From: a virus
Virus record (IMG/VR): IMGVR_UViG_3300031673_000124
Location: 1 to 44,353 of that record
Length of the DNA: 44,353 nt
Reading direction: 5' to 3' (one strand)
Within the stretch, counting starts at the first letter, position 1. Each line of letters starts with the position of its first letter. The notes under the pieces were generated by a model that saw only the letters and a list, made by a program, of their open reading frames with translations, had not been told where the DNA came from and searched no databases. Below are positions 38,520 through 44,353 of the stretch, one piece after another. Made by a program: the position numbers and the translations under genes.

Positions 38520-38993
38520 ATGATCACGCTCTCGAATGGCAAGCGCTACGATGTGCGGCAGCCGCGGCTCTTGGGATGGGCAGCGGTGCTGAAGTCCCTG
38601 CCGTCGGATGCCATGGGCAACCTCGGCCGGCGGCTTTGGGGCGCGATAGGGAGCCTGCGGGAGGGGGGAGCGGCGGAAGTAGACGGCTCGATGATCGCGG
38701 AGATCATTCCCCTGCTGCCGGAGCTGCCGGCTGTCAACCTCGCAATAGCTCGAGCCTTCCTCTCTCCGGTCGACGACGCAGCCATGCGGGACCTGGCCGT
38801 TCTCCCGGAGTACGTCCTGGACTGGATGACGCTCGAGGACGCGGAGAAGGTCTTGGGCGAGATTCAGGGCTGCGGCATTTCGAAGGAGCTGGTGACGCAG
38901 TTAAAAAACTACCTCAGCCGGGTGATCGCATTCCTGCCAAAGGAGGCGAAAGCAGAGCCAGCATCCCCGGCGCAGGAAATCTCGAAGCCATAG
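38520..38993 (+). CDS. Tail assembly chaperone G
   Basis: 157 residues, ATG 38520 after AAGGAG (38505-38510). A helical chaperone in the position of lambda G. Normal translation stops at 38993. Near codon 128 (Leu-Lys-Asn) the gene carries A AAA AAC, where some ribosomes would slip to make the GT form. Confidence 0.8.
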   Translation: MITLSNGKRYDVRQPRLLGWAAVLKSLPSDAMGNLGRRLWGAIGSLREGGAAEVDGSMIAEIIPLLPELPAVNLAIARAFLSPVDDAAMRDLAVLPEYVLDWMTLEDAEKVLGEIQGCGISKELVTQLKNYLSRVIAFLPKEAKAEPASPAQEISKP

Positions 38994-39304
38994 TCGAACA
39001 ACTGGTGGCGACCTTCGGGTGGCTTCCGAGGGATGCCTGGAACGTGACGCTCCCGGAGGCCATCGGGGCTTTGTGCGCGCGGATGGCGATGGCGGGAAGA
39101 ATGATGCAGTTGGGAGCAAGCATCCTCGTCGGCCATCTTTTCTGCTCGGAGACGGCCGCCGCGGTAGACGCGAATATCGCGACATTCGAACGGCGAGGGG
39201 AGAAGGCCAAACCTGACGTCGCGATGCAGGCGGCCCGGGCGGCGCTCGATGCGGAGAACCGGGAGGCTTTCAAGCGGGCGTGTGGGCGGTATCCGGAGGA
39301 ATAA
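38520..39304 (+). CDS. Tail assembly chaperone GT (programmed -1 frameshift product)
   Basis: Reading 38520-38909 and then, after one base back, 38909-39304 gives 261 residues: 130 from G plus 131 from the overlapping frame (LPQPGDRIPAKGG, then GNLEAIVEQLVATFGW ... FERRGEKAKPDVAMQAARAAL). In lambda-like phages GT bridges tail tube subunits to the tape measure. The downstream frame has no good start of its own. The minor product is usually a few per cent of G. Confidence 0.8.
38903..38909 (+). promoter_or_regulatory. Slippery site A AAA AAC for -1 frameshifting
   Basis: In the G frame the codons read TTA AAA AAC (38901-38909), so the heptamer A AAA AAC fits X XXY YYZ exactly. The -1 frame from 38909 is open for 131 codons. 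Sequence downstream is GC-rich and may form a stimulating structure. Confidence 0.85.
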
Positions 39305-39306
39305 CT

Positions 39307-41715
39307 GTGGCGAACGACGCGGATAAGCAGCTTGAAATATCGCTTATCGTCCAACTCAAGGAGCTCAAGAAGGGCTTCGAGAACGCGATCAAAGAGGTGG
39401 ACAAGTTCACTGGCGCGGTCGCGGCCAAGTCCGGCGACGCCGGCGCGCTCGGCGGAATGAAGGCCGGTATCATCGGCATGGTCGGAACCGTCGTTGCGAC
39501 GGGTGTTCGCATTCTGGCGACGGCCGGCACGATCATCGGCAGCGCCATATCCATCATAACCGGCGGCATCACGGCCATTGCTCAAGTCGTGGGTACAGTC
39601 GTGAACATCGTCGGCTCGGTCGTCAAGGCCGTTTGGACCGCGGTCACCTGGCTGCTGACGAAAATCTGGGAAGCGGTGAAATGGCTCGTGACTCAAATCT
39701 GGAACCTGGTCAAATGGTTCGCCGGAGTTATTTACGACTCCATCAAATGGATCGCCGGATTTGCGGTCAAGGCGCTCCTTGCAATTGGCGGGGCGGCCGC
39801 TGCCGCGGGGGTGGCGCTTGTAGCCCTTGCGCTCAAAGTCGGCATCGCCGGCGACGAGATCGACGACCTGGCGAAGCGCACGGGCTTGTCGGTCAAATTC
39901 CTGTCGGAGATGCGCATGGCCCTCCAGCTGAACGATGCGCAACTCGGGGACGTGCAGACCGCGATACGCGGGCTCTCGAACGCGATGGCGGATGCGGAGA
40001 TGGGGTTGCAGACTGCCATTGATGCCTTCAATGCCCTGGGCGTTTCGCTGCGCGACCAGAATGGGCAGTTGAAGAGCGCCGAGCAGATGTTCATGGAGGT
40101 GACCGAGGCGATATCGAAGGTCGAAAACCCCCTGATCAGGAACGGGCTGGCCGCCGACGTGTTCGGCCGGTCGGCAATGGCCCTGTTGCCCCTCATAGTG
40201 GGGATGAAGACGGGCCTGGCCGACGCGCGGAAAGAGGCGGAGAAATTCGGCCTTACATGGACGCCGCAGGAGACCGCGCGCGCGTCTGATTTCATCGACG
40301 CGTGGGACAGGATGAAGATGGTGCTGAAGGGCCTTGCGGAGACGTTGGGCAAGCCCCTCTTCACCCCGCTGACGCGGCTCTTCAACTATGTCGCGGGCCA
40401 GTTGGCGGACAACAAGGCGCGCGTCGCGGCCCTGGGCGCGACGATAGGCAGGTGGCTTACCGTCACGATCCCGAAGCTCGTCTACCGCATCCGGGATATC
40501 GCCGCTGTCGTGGCCGAGGTCGCAAAAATAATCTGGGGCGTCGTCAGTCCCTTGATCCGCAAGATCGAGAAGTGGGTCGCGGACTTTTTTGACAAGATAA
40601 CCTTCCGCATTCGCGGCCTTCTCAAGGGCCTCGGCCTCGCCATGCCAGAGGCGCCGGCGGCGAAACCCGCCGCCCCGGTCGACCTCGCGGCCCGGGCCAG
40701 GAGAGAGCGGTGGAGCATAAAGCAGTACGATGAGGCGAGGCGGGCGGCGTGGGAGGAGAAAGACCGGCAGCAGAAGCTCGAGCGCGCCATCCGTGAAGAG
40801 GCCATGCGCCTCGGACGCGGCCGCGCGCCACTGGGTAGGGAAGAGGCCTTGCGCCAGGCCCGCGAAAAACTCACCGGCGCATACGTCAGCCCGAAAGCAA
40901 CGCCGGGTCAGGCGGCGGCCGAACTCGGCGCGGAAGCCTTCGGCCGCAAAATCCGCCAGCTCATCGACGACGTGGTCGGGTATGCGAAGGATGCTTACGC
41001 CTGGGTGCGCGATACGGTCTGGCCGTTTTTCGCTGATATCGTCTGGCCGTGGGTCGAGGATAAGTATCAGAAACTCAAAACAATATGGGAATGGATTGAC
41101 GCGCACATTATCGGCAAGATAGGCGTTTTCGTCGATAAGGTCAAGGAACTGCAGACTGCCGGCGAGAATATATTTGCGGCGATCTTTCTGGCGGGCAAGG
41201 AGATTTACGGGCCGGAGATTGACCTGCTCATCAATTATCTGAAGGCCGCATGGGCGGTGGCATGGAAATGGATGCACGAAGTTGCGTTGCCGTATCTGGA
41301 GGACATCGGGAGAAAACTTGGCACGGCCATCTGGGAGGGGATGAAGAGCGGGGCATGGGCCGGCACCAGGGAGATGGGGATGAAACTGCCACGGGCGGCG
41401 GCAGGCGTGGGTGAGAAGGCTTTCCCCCAAGAGAAGCCGACTGGGTGGAATCCATTTATCTGGTTATTTGCGCTCGAGGAGGCGAGAAAGGGATTGCAGG
41501 TGCCACCGGTTTCTCCTCTGGGCACCCCAAAACCATCGGGCCCTAGGCCGCCAGCCCCGCCGGCGCCGCCGCCACCGGCGGAAGTGTCGGTCACAAACAA
41601 TAATGAAGTCAGGATCGAGATCGCCGGCGTCCTGGACGACGCGATGGTCAAGAAAATCGTGACGGCCGTCAGGCGCCATATGCTACTCAATGGGGAAACT
41701 GGAGGGGTCGCCTAA
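39307..41715 (+). CDS. Tape measure protein
   Basis: 802 residues, GTG 39307 after GGAGG. Long helical protein with hydrophobic Gly/Val/Ile segments (about 40-115 and 150-180) and repeated Trp motifs such as WxxVKWL, then charged coiled coil (KQYDEARRAAWEEKDRQQ). The end has a Pro-rich stretch and VTNNNEVRIEIAGVLDD. Its length would set a tail of roughly 120 nm at 1.5 Å per residue (general rule). Hydrophobic parts may form the channel for DNA ejection. Confidence 0.92.
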   Translation: MANDADKQLEISLIVQLKELKKGFENAIKEVDKFTGAVAAKSGDAGALGGMKAGIIGMVGTVVATGVRILATAGTIIGSAISIITGGITAIAQVVGTVVNIVGSVVKAVWTAVTWLLTKIWEAVKWLVTQIWNLVKWFAGVIYDSIKWIAGFAVKALLAIGGAAAAAGVALVALALKVGIAGDEIDDLAKRTGLSVKFLSEMRMALQLNDAQLGDVQTAIRGLSNAMADAEMGLQTAIDAFNALGVSLRDQNGQLKSAEQMFMEVTEAISKVENPLIRNGLAADVFGRSAMALLPLIVGMKTGLADARKEAEKFGLTWTPQETARASDFIDAWDRMKMVLKGLAETLGKPLFTPLTRLFNYVAGQLADNKARVAALGATIGRWLTVTIPKLVYRIRDIAAVVAEVAKIIWGVVSPLIRKIEKWVADFFDKITFRIRGLLKGLGLAMPEAPAAKPAAPVDLAARARRERWSIKQYDEARRAAWEEKDRQQKLERAIREEAMRLGRGRAPLGREEALRQAREKLTGAYVSPKATPGQAAAELGAEAFGRKIRQLIDDVVGYAKDAYAWVRDTVWPFFADIVWPWVEDKYQKLKTIWEWIDAHIIGKIGVFVDKVKELQTAGENIFAAIFLAGKEIYGPEIDLLINYLKAAWAVAWKWMHEVALPYLEDIGRKLGTAIWEGMKSGAWAGTREMGMKLPRAAAGVGEKAFPQEKPTGWNPFIWLFALEEARKGLQVPPVSPLGTPKPSGPRPPAPPAPPPPAEVSVTNNNEVRIEIAGVLDDAMVKKIVTAVRRHMLLNGETGGVA

Positions 41716-42105
41716 ATGGCCCTCAAGAGCACAATGTGGTGGTTCACGCCGTCTCCATACTACAGCCTGACGTTGCCCGCGCCGGCCCCGGAGTACACGG
41801 TTTCCCGCGAGCTCTTCCAGGCGATCGGCCAGGCGGCCGGCGGCGCCGACATGGTATACGATAAGAACGTCGCCACGCGCACGGTCCGGTTTACGCTCGA
41901 ACTGAGCCTCGCGCAGAAGGCCGCGTTTGAAAGCTTCCTCATAAACCGTCTCCACGGTGCAAGAGAGATATTTACCTGGGTCGACCACCAGGACGTCTCG
42001 CACACCGGCTGCCGCCTGTTGACGATCAGGCCGGAGTTCAAGAAAACCGCCTCGCAGCGCTGGACCGTGGAACTCGAAGTCCGCGTACCTGGGGACTTCA
42101 ACTGA
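41716..42105 (+). CDS. Tail protein after the tape measure (distal-tail/minor tail-like)
   Basis: 129 residues, ATG 41716. It starts WWFTPSPYYSLTL and ends RWTVELEVRVPGDFN, a beta-rich small tail protein in the place of lambda M/L or a distal tail adaptor. ATG of the next gene overlaps its stop (TGATG). Probably joins tube to hub. Confidence 0.7.
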   Translation: MALKSTMWWFTPSPYYSLTLPAPAPEYTVSRELFQAIGQAAGGADMVYDKNVATRTVRFTLELSLAQKAAFESFLINRLHGAREIFTWVDHQDVSHTGCRLLTIRPEFKKTASQRWTVELEVRVPGDFN

Positions 42106-44353
42106 TGGCCGGCAGCCGTACAGCACAACCGGGAGGCAATTTCTACCTTGCCCGTTATCAAGCCGAACTGCAAGCATCCACCGCCCTCAACGCGATCAAG
42201 ATCGACTGGGGCGGCGCGCTCGGGACTCTCTGGTATTCGGATGCGGACCGCGTAATCGACGGCGTTACAATGCTCGCCCGAATCAAGGAGTGGGGCAGCG
42301 CCACGAGCTCACTTTCGTCAGCCGGCGGGTATTCGTTCACCCTCTGGGACACGGACAGGACCATCCTCGCGCACATCCAGGCCGCCGGCGCCGCTGGTTT
42401 TCCCGTGACCCTCTATCGCCTCTGGCCCGACTTCACGCAGGCTAACTGGATAGTCGACTGGAAAGGCGTCTCGGAGGAACGATCCTCGTGGAGCGAGGCT
42501 GATGCGTCGATCTCGATTTGCTGCATCGACTATTCCTTCAAAGTGCGGACGCCCGGCAGCCTCATGGTGACGGATGTCCAGTTCCCGACGGCGTCGCCCG
42601 AGGCCATCGGCCAGGCGCTCCCCATCGTGTATGGGAAGAAACGCGGGGCGCCGGCGGTCTGGGTAAAGGGCGGCGGCCCCGTGACGGCGCTGCGCCGAGC
42701 GATGAAGTTTTACGATGAGTCGTTCGTCGTCGAGGACCCCACGCTTTTCCCTGCGTCCGATGCAGGCAACACAATCGATGTTTGGGTCGGCCGCGAACTG
42801 GTGCGGGGATATTTCGGAACGACGCGGCGCTTTACGATCACCCAACGGGGCGTGCCGATTCGCTCGGGGACGCTCTCGTTCGTCGACGATGGTTTTGGGC
42901 GGACCCTCACGCTTGATACGACGGAACCGACCGACTTCTGGAAAGGCTACGTCATTAAGATGCGGGTGAAATCGGGAGGGGCATACGTCGGGCCCTGGCA
43001 GTACCGCACGATCTCGACGTACCGCCGCGAGGAGGGAGTGTCTACCGCCACAATAGCCTGCTGGTTCTCGGCGTCCGCGCCTTGGGCCGTTTACGAGACG
43101 GACATGCAGGGGATCGGTTTCGCGCACTACGCGCCTACGGGAGGCGTCTCGCATGAGTACTACATCGCTACGGCTCGGGGGTTCTGGAGCAGGGGAACCG
43201 TAGTGCGATACGCCGGCCGGAACCTCGGGACGGGCAATATGTATGACGCCGTCTTTGTCGTGAACGATAGGCCCTCGACATCCATCCAGAGCGTTTATTG
43301 CCGCAGCGAGGATGGAGAGATTCAGCGCCTCCCCGAAGGCTGCTACTTTGCCAACCACAACGATCCCCAGTTCGCGTCTCTCATCGGGCGCAACTGCACG
43401 ACGGTGACGTTCCACCTGCCGCCCGATCAGATCAGTTATCTCGAAGTTCTTTCCTATGGCACCATCAGCATTCCCGCCATCGCCGGACTCAGCGAAGGGA
43501 TAACGATCTCGATACCCATGCTCATGCGCCACAGGACGATTGATAAGGCGATTCAGGCGGAGGTCTGGGGACCGTCTGAATACAACCCGCCCGTGGTCAT
43601 CGAGCATCCGGCCCGGGTCCTGCGGCACATGGCCATGGTGTATGGATTTACGACGCCGGGAGAAATCGACGAATGGAGCATCGCCCAGGCGGTAACCGCG
43701 CGCCCGAATTATCGCGCCTGTTTCGCGCTCCAGCGGTCCTCCGGCCGCGCCGGCGATATGCTCCGCGACCTGGCCGATCAGCTCTTCTGCGCGATAGACT
43801 GGACGCAGGGGAAATTGCGCCTGGTCTGTCTGCGCAATGACATCGATGCCGCGACGCCGGCGAAATCATTCTCGGCCGCGCTGCGGCAGCGGGATACGTT
43901 TGGGATCAGCCAGGCGGGGATCCAGGCTGTAATAAACCAGATCGTCGGAACTTTTTATGACTATCAGAACGAACCCCAGAAAGTGACGCGCCGCGCGGAT
44001 GGCGAAGCGGGGTCCGACGACGCGATCCGGGTCGCCGGCATTATCAGCGAGGAGTTCAACTGCTGGGCATACGGGAAGGCGGCCCCGGCGAAGGCCGTCA
44101 TCTCATACAGGCTCTATCGTTTCCGCTACGGAGTCGACGAGGTCGCGCTCAACGGATTCCTGGGCTGCATCGACCTCGCACCCGGGGATATCGTGGAGAC
44201 GCGCGAACGCGATGACGACGGCACGCCCTGGCGGCGAGGATGGATCGAATCGGTGACGGCGCATCCAGGCCGGGTGGATGACGTGGACAGGTACGAATTT
44301 CGCATCAGCGTGCCGCCCGACTCATGGTACTATCCCGCATGGGCCTATGACGG
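42105..44353 (+). CDS. Tail hub/tip protein, N-terminal part (continues at base 1)
   Basis: ATG 42105; open to the end of the window. Together with 1-723 it encodes about 941 residues. Residues about 1-150 have a baseplate-hub-like start (NFYLARYQAELQASTALNAIKIDWGG; VTLYRLWPDFTQANWIVDWKGVS). The middle has an Ig-like/tail beta pattern (YGKKRGAPAVWVKGGG; FGRTLTLDTTEPTDFWKGYV). From about 540 it carries ADQLFCAIDWTQGKLRLV and later DLAPGDIVETRERDDDG, typical of phage tail hub proteins. It closes the tail operon before the glycosyltransferase gene. An exact family is not assigned. Confidence 0.75.
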   Translation, partial: MAGSRTAQPGGNFYLARYQAELQASTALNAIKIDWGGALGTLWYSDADRVIDGVTMLARIKEWGSATSSLSSAGGYSFTLWDTDRTILAHIQAAGAAGFPVTLYRLWPDFTQANWIVDWKGVSEERSSWSEADASISICCIDYSFKVRTPGSLMVTDVQFPTASPEAIGQALPIVYGKKRGAPAVWVKGGGPVTALRRAMKFYDESFVVEDPTLFPASDAGNTIDVWVGRELVRGYFGTTRRFTITQRGVPIRSGTLSFVDDGFGRTLTLDTTEPTDFWKGYVIKMRVKSGGAYVGPWQYRTISTYRREEGVSTATIACWFSASAPWAVYETDMQGIGFAHYAPTGGVSHEYYIATARGFWSRGTVVRYAGRNLGTGNMYDAVFVVNDRPSTSIQSVYCRSEDGEIQRLPEGCYFANHNDPQFASLIGRNCTTVTFHLPPDQISYLEVLSYGTISIPAIAGLSEGITISIPMLMRHRTIDKAIQAEVWGPSEYNPPVVIEHPARVLRHMAMVYGFTTPGEIDEWSIAQAVTARPNYRACFALQRSSGRAGDMLRDLADQLFCAIDWTQGKLRLVCLRNDIDAATPAKSFSAALRQRDTFGISQAGIQAVINQIVGTFYDYQNEPQKVTRRADGEAGSDDAIRVAGIISEEFNCWAYGKAAPAKAVISYRLYRFRYGVDEVALNGFLGCIDLAPGDIVETRERDDDGTPWRRGWIESVTAHPGRVDDVDRYEFRISVPPDSWYYPAWAYD
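44208..44353. repeat. Right copy of 146-bp terminal direct repeat
   Basis: Same sequence as 1-146 apart from C at 44334 and 44345. It lies in the tail hub gene, in the same codon phase as the left copy, confirming circular closure. Confidence 0.9.

Noticed and set aside
38498-38908. The T frame upstream of the slippery site as a separate gene start
   Set aside because: In this stretch it is a shadow of gene G with no ribosome binding site at its start; coherent protein begins only after the slippery heptamer.
38914-41430. Very long open frame on the minus strand (also 27641-29731 and 6594-8210)
   Set aside because: They lie opposite the tape measure, capsid and Rad50-like genes, lack ribosome binding sites and have low-complexity composition. 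High GC makes such antisense frames common.
1-44353. tRNA genes, integrase or attachment sites
   Set aside because: No T-loop/acceptor pattern and no tyrosine or serine recombinase motif was found by reading; a tRNAscan or profile search could still detect a divergent one.

Overview
The window is an essentially complete, circularly closing genome of a tailed, long-tailed (siphovirus-type) double-stranded DNA phage. The first 146 bases reappear as the last 146 bases (44208-44353) with two mismatches. Joining them at this overlap keeps one large tail gene in frame across the ends, so the unit genome is about 44.2 kb. It is GC-rich, every supported gene is on the + strand, and start sites carry strong AAAGGAG-type ribosome binding sites, many with GTG starts and 1-4 base stop/start overlaps. 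I see no integrase, tRNA or CRISPR array. A Cro/CI-like repressor is the only hint of a lysogeny-type switch. The sequence does not identify the host. Gene style (ASCH, DUF5131, radical SAM, RusA, many tiny zinc-ribbon proteins) suggests an environmental Gram-negative-like bacterium, but this is only inference.

Layout. (1) 1-3414: 3' end of the tail hub/tip gene, a two-domain glycosyltransferase (GT9 plus capsule-synthase-like), and a small membrane or lipoprotein gene, closed by tandem terminator hairpins at 3429-3490. (2) 3491-10131: an early module under several sigma70-like promoters: zinc-ribbon protein, XRE regulator, Sak4-type recombination ATPase, YkgJ-like protein, Rad50-like ATPase and UvrD-like helicase. 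(3) 10139-11190: a terminator, a promoter, a structured leader RNA that may form a pseudoknot and ends in a U-tract, then a replication initiator gene carrying in-frame 21-bp iterons, which is the likely origin. (4) 11190-22258: a long run of overlapping small accessory genes (metallopeptidase, ASCH, RusA resolvase, PD-(D/E)XK nuclease, DPPY methyltransferase, C39-like peptidase, radical SAM protein, secreted proteins). Many are joined by repeated ribosome-binding-site/stop/start junction sequences. (5) 22329-29197: late module with small and large terminase, portal fused to a MuF domain, prohead protease and major capsid protein. (6) 29286-33846: a glycan cluster set inside the head genes: a 933-residue protein with three glycosyltransferase-like domains, a CgeB-like glycosyltransferase and a SAM methyltransferase. 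(7) 33846-44353: head-tail connector, an unusual LamG/Ig/stopper fusion, tail completion, tail tube, G/GT chaperones with an A AAA AAC slippery site, tape measure, distal tail and tail hub.

How it works together. The early module supplies recombination-type DNA metabolism and an initiator that probably binds iterons inside its own gene, as in lambda O. The late module builds a HK97-fold capsid and flexible tail. About six glycosyltransferase-like domains lie among the structural genes, one set directly after the capsid gene and one directly after a Thr/Pro-rich tail hub tail. This suggests that the phage glycosylates its own virion, though modification of host surface glycan remains possible. 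No classical endolysin was recognised, so lysis is probably carried out by unrecognised proteins.
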